Shown: positions 1 to 11,050 of the stretch, one piece after another | Layout of the letters: every line of letters begins with the position of its first letter | How positions within the stretch are numbered: the first letter of the stretch is position 1 | NCBI GenBank assembly: GCA_036924285.1 | Contig: JAYKYS010000012.1 | Span: 4,774,001-4,838,000, forward strand | DNA from: Asterella californica | Lineage: Eukaryota > Streptophyta > Marchantiopsida > Marchantiales > Aytoniaceae | DNA: 64,000 bases | Direction: 5' to 3' | Made by a program: the position numbers and the translations under genes | Notes under the pieces: generated by a model | Seen by the model: only the letters and a program-made list of their open reading frames with translations | Database searches by the model: none | Told to the model about the DNA's origin: nothing

Positions 1-988
1 CTAGTACTGAAACCACAGAACGGTTTGAAAATACCTGAACCCGAACTCAAACGTTTACTGAGCCAAATTATTTGGAACTAAACCACTTTACGACCGAAAT
101 TTCAAGTTCAATTCTAGTTCAACCAAAGTCGAGTTCTGTTCTCAGGTTCAACTCGAATTCTTCTTTCTCCTATAGTCATATAATAGTCTGTAACAGTTAG
201 TTATCGTTTAAGAGATTTGTTTACATACTGACATAGCTTTTCTTTCGAAATAATTATGTCGCAGTGATATACACCAGTCATTTAGGCAGAAGAAAACGTC
301 TATCATGTTTAAGATACAAGAAAAAGATAAAGAAAGCAAGTAAACTGCTACACCGTTTTAGTGAGATATAATTTACGAACAATGGAATAATATAATAATA
401 ATTAAGACGTGCATAATTCACTCTCCATCAGAACATGAACTTCTGGGGAACAGTTGTCCCTTGCTGTTATCCTAAAATACTTAAGTATTAAATGATTTTT
501 ATACTATATTTTAAATAAATATAAATATATAAATATAAAAAATATATATATAAATATTAAATATTAGATCAACCTGGATGCTAGACATAACCCGTGAAGA
601 GAAAAAACTGAAATGCGCTTCCAACTGTATATATCCTGGAGGCTGAAAACAAAATATAAAGAAATTAAAAGAGATTTAATTTATTACTTAACCCTTCCGC
701 TCGGAGAATTAAGCAATAAATTAAACGACATGCATATTCCACATGCATAGGGTGAATATGATAATGCATGCTTCCATGTTTGCTTGGAGTGTGCTCGGAA
801 GCTACTTTGCAGGCTGGATAATGGTAATTGTCCAAAGCTACACTTCTTCACGGCTATGAATATATATTGATAGAGAACTGCTTGATTTTAAAACACTGCT
901 TTCCCTCCGTCCCATCTCTATGTTAGTTTACCGATTAATTCTGGCACGATTCTCATTATCTCATTACCAGCATGAGATACTGATATTA
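1..988. other. AT-rich non-coding flank
   Basis: No convincing coding region. The first 170 bases hold degenerate 'gttcaa'-type short repeats, and about 480-570 is almost pure A/T. It lies outside the giant palindrome, and I see no right-hand partner for it. Confidence 0.6.
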
Positions 989-1210
989 GGGGGTGCCATT
1001 TTACACCAAAAATATCTTTCTCGAGATTACTCTTAGATCGAGATGTTTCTGCGGAACAAGCCTGACTTTTTCCCGTCCAACCTACCCATTAAATCTCTTC
1101 CTGACTATTGTCCTGGATATTTATTCGAGTTTGAGAGTATTTTTCACTCAGACTCGAGTATGAACTATCCAGGCATAGCATCTTTCGAAATATGCGAAAA
1201 TGACACCCCC
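989..1210. mobile_element. 222 bp MITE-like element with GGGGGTG inverted ends and TA flanks
   Basis: The left end reads GGGGGTGCCATTTT and the right end is the reverse complement of GGGGGTGTCATTTT, so there is a 14 bp terminal inverted repeat with one mismatch. Both sides are flanked by TA (987-988 and 1211-1212), compatible with a TA target duplication of the Tc1/mariner kind. No coding capacity. Related ends occur at 1,501 and at 28,351-28,360. The similarity continues some 10 bp outward (ACTGAYAWTA-like), so the true end could lie further out and the superfamily is uncertain. Confidence 0.5.
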
Positions 1211-1500
1211 TATTGTCAGTGACACAAGTCTTAACCGTTCATGCAGCAGCGGATTATCGCTCTGAACAATAGTACACAGTTAGGACATACCTTCATTACA
1301 CAGTTTCAGTTCTTTTAGTAAGTTGAATAAATATACATAAAACATAATTGTTCCGAACATAATTTTAGATGAAAGGAGCTTAGAAGATGAGCCTATGCAT
1401 ATTACATATTTTCCTCAATCACCGAAGACAGGGTTAAAGATGACCAGTATGACACGACGTTAGTGCGCGAGATAGTATTACTATTTTGCCGCTGACAGTA
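1211..1500. other. Flank between the MITE and the palindrome arm
   Basis: No gene seen. The last ~45 bases (1,456-1,500) are nearly the reverse complement of 28,361-28,405, so inverted homology extends outward past the GGGGGTGGCA end. Confidence 0.5.
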
Positions 1501-2031
1501 GGGGGTGGCAACCTGAAAAGGTTAATCAAATTAACCTTTTTCTGATTTTCTATCAATAGAATTTCCTAGGTAATATGAAATACTATAATATTACCTACTT
1601 TAGCTTACATAGTAAGTCTCTGGAGTCTGCAAGTGTTTCATTCATTCACTTCCACCAAGACTTTGTACTTTCGCTGCCCGTTAATTTCCCTGTCGTAAAT
1701 GGAAGTACTAGTATATCGTTATTTCTTAGTTCGTTCTTTCCACGTTTTGCCGCACAGGAACAAGTCGTCAACAGGCAGTTTGAAGAGAGTTAAGATCTCT
1801 CTCATTGGCCCGGTTTGAGTTAAGACGTCTTCACAACTAGGTGTCATTTCATTTGTGATAAGCCCCGACTCGTTCAGGATGCAACTCTAGTTTCTTTTCC
1901 TCTAGTAAAATTGGCTTCACAGGTGTCGTTCATCATCTAACAGCACCTGGTAACTGACCGAGCGAAAGAGAAACCTCCTTGAAGATACGCGGAGTGTGCA
2001 CCTACAGAGGACCACATACGGTACAAGTCTG

Positions 2032-2977
2032 TGTAACGTTCGACCGTAGATCTCGGAACAGATTCCTTTATCTCTAACCAATGAATTGCCGAACGTGAAC
2101 CTCCCTGGAGACCTGTATACTTTATTTGTGTCTCCAGATCCAGTTCATTAAACTATCCGCTAATAAGCACAGAGGATCTAATAACTGTTGAACGGATTTC
2201 AAATAACCAACTAGTCTTTTGTAGGTCTCTGGTCAAGCTTAGGTTACTAAATACAGGTGGAATTATTCTAGACCTGGGTTGCATAAAATTTGGGCAACGC
2301 TTCCGCTACTGGTGATCAAGTCGGAACGCCAAGACCCACAAGGAGCAACCGCCAAGACTAGGAGACCTAGTAGATGCTAGGAAGTAGGAAGGCAAAGCAA
2401 TTACACCGAAATAAAGTCAACACGACACCAGATGCGCCCAACTCAATTTTGGCACACAACTCAAGCCTACTTATCAGAATGGAGAAAGTCACGGGCTCAT
2501 ATACATTACATGGCATTACTTGCTGACAAGGTCACGCAGCGCTCTTGGACCGGCAATCCTTCACTACTCAGCAACTCCAGAACTAAGACTTCACCAGAGA
2601 ACCTAATTTCACTCTGAACGCCCTGATTTCTGTTACTCAACAGATCAGACCCCAAGTCAGCGCCCTAATCAACACCCCAAGTCTGCTCTCAAGGTCCCTC
2701 TTCAAATCTGCTCTCCAAGGAGCTTGATGTGCATCAGTTCTAGCTCCTGATTTCTGACCTCAAAGGCAATGTACACTACACTGAAAAATACAGTCTCCTC
2801 CCTCACTACCAAGAGTGCTCTCTCCAAAACTGAAAAACTGAGAATGGCCTCCTTTAGGGCTCGCGACACTCTTTTATCTAGTCTCTTGAGCCTGCTTTAT
2901 GACCATGCAGCTGCCACGTTTGGGTTAATCACTGCCCGAATGCCATCTGGTTTGGGGAAAAAGCAAAAGGTGTTACA
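2032..2977. mobile_element. Solo LTR (946 bp)
   Basis: The right arm gives the empty site, with uninterrupted ...aagTCTGTagtcac.... In the left arm 946 bp are inserted here. The insert starts TGTAAC and ends GTTACA (canonical TG...CA with 6 bp inverted ends) and is bracketed by TCTG at 2,028-2,031 and 2,978-2,981. No coding or internal retroelement sequence is present, which fits a solo LTR left by LTR-LTR recombination. Because it exists in one arm only, it inserted after the arms were formed. Orientation is not determined. Confidence 0.8.
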
Positions 2978-3157
2978 TCTGTAGTCACTGGCTGGATAGA
3001 ATACCGAGGCACGTAGAACTGCGGTGAAACTAACTGGTATACGTAGTGCTCAGGCAAGCCGGCAGATATGATATGGGCTAGCTAACGGGCTAACGGGCTA
3101 ACTCCGTCTCTCGCCTGGCCTACTGGTCATGATCATGACGGGTTGAGCGAATGTAAC

Positions 3158-3196
3158 TCTGGGACCCTGGACTTCTCCTCACCATCGCCTCACCTT

Positions 3197-3234
<38 letters not shown>

Positions 3235-3578
3235 TAAAGACCTCCAGGTCAGTTATTCAGTTTGAGTGTAAGGTATAGGTCGGGAGTCGTTCTCTGGGAT
3301 GTCCGACTGAGCATTGCCTGGGCCATGGACACGGAACGAAAACTGGAATTTCAACGGACTTTTGGAATTGGACTTTTGGACTTTTGGCATTTCAACGGAT
3401 CCGGAACGTTTCCCGACAGGATTTCGAAACACGTACTCCGGAACCCAGGGAGATGTATAAATACGCTCCGCAGGCTGCTCCTGATCTCATCATTTCCTCA
3501 GCTGCAAGCATACGAGTTCCATTTGGTTTCGCTCCAGTACTACGAAACAAATGCTCAGTGACACCTAGAACTGTTCTG
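3158..3578. other. Left-arm-only insertion with microsatellite and TATA-like box
   Basis: The right arm lacks about 420 bp present here; it has 11 different bases between the same flanks. The insert contains a purine microsatellite, a short direct repeat (cttttgga three times near 3,358-3,385) and a TATAAATA word at 3,455-3,462. I could not find terminal repeats or a clean target duplication, so its class is unknown. Confidence 0.6.
3197..3234. repeat. (GA)n microsatellite
   Basis: 38 bases of almost pure AG dinucleotide repeats with one A interruption. Absent from the right arm. Confidence 0.95.
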
Positions 3579-3858
3579 GCTAGATCTGCTGTGACAGTCG
3601 CTCTCTACAGTTTACCATTTATTATTATAGTACGAACAGTGTACTTCCTGAATTGCTCTGCAACGGGGAAATCTAGTAGTTCGGAGTTCGAATTCGGTCG
3701 ACTGGTCACTTCGGCTCAGGTCCGGCCGTGCCTACAAATTCGCCTTCGGACGAGACAGACGGGGAAGAATCTCCGAGGAGTCCATCGGTTTAGTTTCTTC
3801 AGAGGAGCTGTCCAGGTCTCTTTCCGTCCGTAGAATCGAAGGAAGAAACAACAGAACC

Positions 3859-4890
3859 ATGACTCACAATGATGTAAGTGCCTTGATTTATTTTCCTGGA
3901 CTCGAATTCGTCGTCCCTCATTCGTTCTTTCATTCATTCATTACCTCAATCGGACTGGTTGATACATACATATATATATATATATATATCCGAATGCATT
4001 GTTTTCTTCGCCACTGGCAGAAGAAGATGTACGTAGATCTAGAGCTGACTTGTAATTATTCTTTTCTCCCATGATTCATCAGATGTTCCAAGGGAACTCG
4101 GTGCCACCTTGGCTCACCGCCACCGCCGATAAAAATGGAGCTGAGGTTCTACATGTACAGACCACTGGCCTCTACAATCATGCCTTCCACCAGCAATCTG
4201 GCGCTGCACCGGTAATAATCTTCGTATTTTATCTCTTAGAGTGCGTAGCTCACAGTTTGCGGCTTAAACTGGACCAACTAGATCATATGAGCTAGCTTGA
4301 GAACACTGGACATGCAATATCATTCTGTCGTTTCTTCTCGTGCAACTGACAAAGGTCGCTCTGATCTGCGGATGCAGGTCGTTGCCACTTCGGGATGTTT
4401 CTTCCACCAATATATTCACGGCTCATCATCTGGCCTCTTCGAGTCCGGTACGTATTTTCGGAGTTCGAACCTTTCAAGCTGAAGAGCTGAGAGTTTTGAC
4501 TTCTCAGCCACCTGTAAATCGAAGCCGTCCACGGTTCTAGCTGATGCATATGCCTGCGTGAGGTCGACAGCCTGCCGTCTGCGGCTTGTCTCACGGTGAT
4601 GACTGAGGCCCGTCAGATTTTCAGTCATGATATCGCTCCGAATTCGTCTCATGAGTTGTTGAGTTTTGATCATGATCCTTGGGTCTAACTACAGTAGCTA
4701 ACTAACTATGGCACATATATGTGGAAGATGCATGAGTTGAGGTTACTAGCTAGCTTCATAAGTACGCATCTATATATCCACCCTCGCGATCGGCTGACAA
4801 GAAGATTTCTCTCCTGTTACTTGTTTCATTCCTGCAGAGCTTGCGACTGGACTCCGAGGCGAACATGGAGGAGGCTGATCATGAAAAGGC
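3859..4890 (+). CDS. Candidate spliced gene, left-arm copy (function unknown)
   Basis: Proposed 5' part of a multi-exon gene. Exon 1 is 3,859-3,873 (MTHND, followed by GTAAGT). Exon 2 is 4,083-4,211, after a pyrimidine-rich ...CATCAG and followed by GTAATA; it encodes 43 codons beginning MFQGNSVPPWLTA. Exon 3 is 4,355-4,447, followed by GTACGT. Exon 4 is 4,838-4,890, after TTCATTCCTGCAG and followed by GTACGTGAG; it encodes SLRLDSEANMEEADHEKA. All exons join in phase 0. In the right-arm copy, exon 2 differs by substitutions plus a loss of exactly three bases, which hints at coding constraint. No domain is recognised and later exons were not resolved. An alternative exon 3 starting at 4,378 is also open. 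Confidence 0.4.
3969..3989. repeat. (TA)n microsatellite
   Basis: A run of AT dinucleotides inside the proposed first intron. The right arm has the matching but shorter run near 23,690-23,704. Confidence 0.9.
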
Positions 4891-6060
4891 GTACGTGAGA
4901 TTATTTTCGATTCCCCTTTCAACGATCATATCTCTATCTACGTCGACGAGGATCACGATTATGAAAAAGTATCTGTACAGGTCAAATTCGCATTTGTGCA
5001 AGATATTGGATCGTGAAGAAATGCTTATCAGAGAGTCAAGAGCCCATCAACGATGAGATTAGATACATAGTTGGACTAAGTTCATGTGTAAATTAACGTA
5101 GTCCATGTGTAAATTAAGTGCCACCTTATCTAGATCTTCAGTGCCCACCCTGACTGGACTCCGTGTGCGAGCTTGCGTACACATGTCTGGAGGTCTGAAC
5201 TTAGTAGATATCATTGCGTCACTTGCGATTACTCGATCGGGTTTCTCTGTGAAGATGGTTTGCTAAATCCTTAACAGCATTGTATTCTGTTAAGCTCGAG
5301 CTCCTCAGCAAACTTGGTACTCGAGAGAAGCTAAGCGTTAATTCAGATTCAGTTTGTCGATCTCCAGGCCTGAATCAGTTCTCATGGTTGAGGTCTCGCA
5401 TTGAATTCACGCTGGCGCCTGCTGGCCATGACTAGTTCCCCTTATTGGCAGCACTTGATAACTGAACGGGGCACCTGATCAGAGTCAAAACCTGCAGCAT
5501 TCATTTACCTTCTTAGCTTCTAGAAAGGAGCGTTCGAAGTTTTAGAGAAACTTGATTACAGTATAAGTCTGTATTCGGAGTATATATACTCCGAATGATA
5601 CGATGTATACATTACTTCCTTGACATATAAAGAGGGCCCGAAATCTGGAGTATTTATGTGGTGATTATATATTCATGATACTCAATTCTTTGTTCTGTAT
5701 CGGTCAAGTTATTTTTCTGTAGTGTAAAAACACTGTCATTGATCATGAATTCTCGTCGTTGTTCCTGAAGGGGACATATATATGCATGCATGTACTCACT
5801 TGAATTGGGGACTTTCAGTTGTTGTGAAGTCTACACTCCAGCGATCAACAAGTCAAACTCGTACATATGTATCAATTCAAGTGCGACTCATCGTCACCTC
5901 CACCGGGGTGCCCATCGATATTTGATGTCTACCTAGAGCTCCTTATGACTGTCGGAATTTTACGAAGCCAATTGCAAGATGGACAAGCTAGCTAGCTACA
6001 GATATTTACTGTTCAAAGTTAGTTTCGATCTATCAATGGAGCCAGAATTGAGAGCCTATC

Positions 6061-6465
6061 TTGCCGAAGTTTCTTGCCTGGTTATATATGACTGTCAATC
6101 GTCCCTGCGTCACGACGGTTGATCTGATTCGGTCCGATGAACCTGCTTGTTTCTTTGTGTTACTAGCTATATCAATCCAGCAAGACGGCCCGAGTCGCAC
6201 TTCCTGCACTAAAATAGGTCACCTGCAAATACCACCGAAGATGGAAACTGAACTTCAAGGCAATTTTTTTCGTCGGAGTCCCCTCGGTAATGAATTAATG
6301 AGCAATCAGTCTTTGGGAGACCTCATTTCATTCCTACCTAGCTACCTCGAGCTCCTAAGCCTGTCCATGGAACTCATAAGTTTCGCAAAACGAAGTTTCG
6401 ATCATTTAAGTTTTAAAGGAGAACCTTTCGTCGACCACCTCTGCTGGATTAATGAGCACAAGTAG
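6061..6465 (+). other. Conserved open stretch present in both arms
   Basis: A stop-free stretch of about 134 codons is conserved in the right arm at 21,219-21,620 (minus strand, 133 codons). The two differ by a three-base indel (WLYM versus WYM) and very few substitutions. No standard ATG start, no recognisable domain. It could be an internal exon of the duplicated gene, or non-coding sequence that happens to be open in both near-identical copies. Confidence 0.2.
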
Positions 6466-8286
6466 CGGTACGAAGATTTGTACGTTGAACTCGAATGTTG
6501 AATCGAGCAAACGGATCCGCATCAACCTATACCGTAATTTTGCGGCTTGTAGAACTCAATAGAAGTTGGTTGGGTGCAACAGCTTTCAGGGACCTTATGC
6601 AGAATACGTCGGACTCGATCGACCGCGAGTGGGTAGATTTAAGTCCAGCTAGCTAGATCACACACTCTCCTTTCAAGGACTGAAGTGAGACACTCAACCG
6701 TAAATTTGCACGTACATTTGCTCCCCTTCTTCACGGATCAATCAAGTTGTCAGTAGTTTATGTCTGTCTTGTTGAAAACAGACGATGCTAAGTCTGATCT
6801 CCTGTACATAGAGTACATCGCTCGAGCATATTTTAGGTGAGTGATTTGTATCACTGGGCATGTGAAATATAGGTAGGGTCAGCGTAGTATAAGGAGAAGA
6901 GAAGATGATGGATTCTGGATAAGCCTAAGTCGAAGCTTATCAGTGTATAAAGTCTTAGTATCACTATGAAGAAATCCGTTTCTCAGCAACGCTTTCTGTG
7001 TATCATGCTCCGAAGAAGTTCTCGTTCGTTACGTGATGAGTGATGAGAGATTGTATATTCTCATTAGGGTCGAATGATAAACGGCTATTAGGAGAACTGA
7101 GTCGGTCACTCAATTCTGTCCAAATAAGAAAAAGTTCGTGTTCTAGTTGAGTTTGGTCTGTAAGCTGCAGGATGTAAGACGGAGAAGTGCAGAACAGTAC
7201 AACGTCCGAAGGCCCATTGAGAGAGTAATCTCAGTCAAGGCAAGAAGTCTTTCTGAATTCTCGCACCTACCGGTACCGAATAGTCCGTCGCTCATACTCC
7301 AAACAGAAATCGCACCAGTCGTGACATAACTTTCAGAACCACTTGCAACTGGCAGCTGATTTTGGGTCGACGGGGCCCGTTTAGATCTGTCGGGTAGATG
7401 AGAGCCTGAATCCTTCGATCGAGTTCCAAGCTAGGGACAACACCTTTTAAGCCTGCATCAAGGAGCGAACCGTAGTTAACCTCTCAAGCTTGAGCTTCGT
7501 GTATGTGTGTAGCTAATTAACGATCAATTGTAAACTCTTCAAAAGCTCATCTGGACCATACCTTGACCTCAAGTGACGATCGCAACTTCGAGGCACTTCT
7601 TGCCTTTGCTAGCATGGAGACCCTAAACAGCCGACAAACTCTCAAGTGACGTGTCTAGGGTGAGAATATTTAAGGTTAATCGTTACCGATTCAAAGTGAA
7701 TTTTCTCATTATCGGAAATTACTGTGCAAATATTACTCATCGTATTGCAGAAAACGTAAAATATTTCTCTATTGCTCTAAGCAAATTGCCGAAATATATC
7801 ATTCCGTCGAGGAGACAACCGGTTATTCAGAAAACCTTCCGTCATCTTACACTTTCCCGTTCTTTTGCCGGCGTTCTTTCTCTTAATAATATTCAAATTC
7901 ATTCAGGAATTTAAAAAGTTTATTCATTCAGCATTTACGAGAAGTATTGTTTTTACATAAATTTGTTTAATCACACCTCAGTAAGTTTCTTCTGCTTGAT
8001 CACACTCTTCTTAACTATGTATTGTTTTATCTCACACTGACTGGTTATCAACAATAAAACCAATCATTTTATCTATTGTTGATATCATTTCATCATTTCA
8101 TTATTTTAGACAGTGACTAAATATCTATGTAATAAGACTGCACATCCTCAGAAATCTGATGTTTTACAGTACAGATATGTCATTAATATCAAAGTGCTTG
8201 GTTTCACATTCAAAAGTATTATCAAGACATCGTTAATAAAAATTTCACACTGAAAGGTGTCATCAAACAATACATCGTTAAGAGAA

Positions 8287-8334
8287 GTGTAATTAAACAC
8301 AAAGAATTTAATATTTCGTTGTGTTTAATTACAC
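8287..8334. repeat. 16 bp-stem hairpin
   Basis: GTGTAATTAAACACAA at 8,287-8,302 is followed, after a 16 base loop, by its exact reverse complement at 8,319-8,334. It sits exactly where left and right arms stop matching: the right arm carries a 3.2 kb element there. Confidence 0.9.
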
Positions 8335-11050
8335 AACGAAAGCTAGTGTTTAAACTAAGCTTGAGCTTAAGTCACAACGTTAACTTAATAGAGTCCGTTC
8401 ACACCACTTCATATTACTTTACCGAATCTTTTGCGATAGATTCTCCACACCAGTCGATATTCCGTTGAAGTTTTGAAGACTTGGAGTATAGGTAGGTTCG
8501 GGTTCCCTCCCTTACCCTTCCGCTATTGACTCATCCTTGTGACGACACGTGTCGTCTTCATTCGTCCCCCCACGTGCGCAGTAAGAAAAAAGCCCGTGAC
8601 GGTGTGAAGTTGCGAAGACTTACTGTATGCTGGACATCATATTCAAATTCTTTGACTTATGACCCGTAGAATCGTAAGTTGTTGACCCCAGGGGAAAAGT
8701 TGGTCTTCTTAAGTACTTCGGATCCGCCCTTTCATATAAGTTCGCAGTTCTGGAAAGTTTCATATTAGTTCGCAGTTCCGGCCCATTCTGACCCACTAGC
8801 TAGAATGCACCTACTAATGAAATCTGCAGCCTATATCCCTAGATCTTCGCGCATGGCCTCACAGAATGTTCGAATTCCCGGTCGAGCTAGCAGCGGTACC
8901 TGATAGTTTTGGTGATTTGTGGGCAGGGTAGATCTAGATATGCTTGTTGCAGTTCCTAGCTTCCACTCGCCATGGCCAGTATTGCTTATCCTAGATCCAA
9001 TCGATCCGTCCGGCCTGTATATCTAAAGGGACGCATGAGTTAAAGCTCATGCCGATTTGCATTTCCATTCTCAGGAGGTCACACAACTTAAGAACTGTCA
9101 TGTTCTCTACGAATCTCGATCGAGAAGGGAACTTCAGGACGATCGGTCGAATTCGAATGCATGCCTAGAACTGATATCAATTGTGACTGGAACATACAGT
9201 TTCTGGATCATCTATCTAATAACGTCATAAATTCACTGTCATGTTTTCGTACACGGGTCTGCAATGGATTTCGAATTCATCTTCTCTACCACTATAGCTA
9301 CTTTGACAAGTCTTAGTACTGTAGATATATATCTAGATCCTGTTACATACAGCTAGCTTCAAAAAGAACCCCACAAACGTTTAGACTGAGAATAGTCTAG
9401 TAAGAAGCTCAAGTCAATTTTACTGCACCTTCCGCGGGATACATGTAAACAGATAATCATGAAGTATATCTATCAGATCTAGACTTCCCGTCTGATATAT
9501 ATATCCAACCTGCCCAGGTAGAGTCGTTGTGAGCTGCAGGGTTGATGATGGTTATATACATAATATTCTGTCATGATTTCTGGAACCAGGGACTCCATGA
9601 ATTCGAAACCGCAATATTACTAATGTGGGAAGCCATCTGAGCGCGAGTAACAGACGGGGAACTTGAGGAGAATTATCGACAGCAGTTCTCTCACCATCGT
9701 GATGGAAGAAGATGAAGGCCGACAGAAGCTGGAGGAAATTAAAGTACCATTCTGGAGCTCAGGAACGTACAAGTTCGAATGTTAGAACATTCGCGCGTCT
9801 CTGTTAGAACATCCGATCCCTTCGCATGCTAGCTTAAGCTTGTGAACTCGGTCACACACATTAACGAGCCCTGTAGATCTAGACTTGGAACTACTCATTC
9901 GCAGATGATATTATCCATCACCTTCTCGAGCTCCTCTCTTCAAAGTTTACACACATTAGATGCCCTTATATATCAGTGATAAGAACTGCTACATAGTAAT
10001 TCACAGGCAATTTGTCAATGAACGCCTCGCGTCTGCAACGTAACGGAGACAGTCGACAAAAGAATAGTCGAATAGCAAATTAAACCTTCTAGTCATCGAA
10101 CAGATGCTCTGCAACTGATTCTCACAGCGCATCTTGAATTTAGCTCACTTGATATTCAGTGCAGTAGTTTGCTAACGTCATGCTGATCATGATCTCGCCC
10201 ATAGCTAGTGATGATGTCGGCCTACTGTGGCATGGTAAGTATACTCCTGCAGTACATGCCCCGGCACACTACAGGAGGTATATCAGAGCACGAACTACTA
10301 CTGGAAGATCTGGGGCAGATTCAGCTGCTAGTCACAGTTCTACGTACGTACTGGACGATTCCTTCTGCACAAACATATTAATCAAACATATACAGCACCT
10401 GGAATTCGAAGATTTTCTCAAAGACCTGGAGAAGTGAAAACGCGCAGAGCATTTGCATAATGTGCTACGACAGCCTGCGTTCGAATTCGGGGAGTCAAGT
10501 CGCTTATAAGCCAAGACAAGATCTTTAGTACCTCATAAAATACGCGACCATATATAATAGCTATGGATGTCTCCAGCTGACTCGGCCCTCGAACTCAGGA
10601 TTCATGGACAGTCCTCCCTTCGGAGCTGACTTTATTCCAAACCATATTGAGTTTGTTTGCTTCCCTCTTACGTACATCGATCCGATGCACCTCTCCTTCC
10701 ATTATATCATAACACCATTTGCCGTCGAGGCTGGTGTCGCTAGCGCTAGATCTGGTGCTTCAAAGTCCAGTAAGAATTCGAAGATTCAACTTAAGATGAT
10801 ATCTGGACATTACACCCATGGCCATGATGCAAGTATTTCCAGTAACTTAAAGTCGTTCAGTTAACAGATATATTCTGGTTTTCATTCATATCAGTGAACG
10901 TCGACTTGCAAAACAAGTAGCTCTCTTTCAAATTGACATGAATGGAGATCTAGACAATTCGTAATGATCACGAATTATACATGAATGAATGGCTTGCAAG
11001 TTTCCGACAGAAGTTCAGGCCTGTTAATTACAGTACAGAAATTAAATGAC

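Larger units (their letters stand above)
1501..11050 (+). repeat. Left arm of giant inverted repeat (palindrome)
   Basis: This arm is repeated in reverse complement at about 13,521-24,798. Matching pairs include 1,501-2,031 with ~24,300-24,798, 2,982-3,157 with ~24,119-24,290, 3,579-8,334 with ~19,430-24,118, and 8,364-11,050 with 13,521-16,236. Long stretches match almost base for base; for example 7,147-7,329 and 20,355-20,537 encode the same 60 codons. Left-only insertions are at 2,032-2,977 and about 3,158-3,578. The sequence is rich in TTCGAA, GAATTC and CTAG words and mostly non-coding, apart from the candidate gene at 3,859. Confidence 0.95.

Noticed and set aside
2432..2984. ORFs inside the solo LTR
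   Set aside because: LTR sequence absent from the other arm; no recognisable protein.
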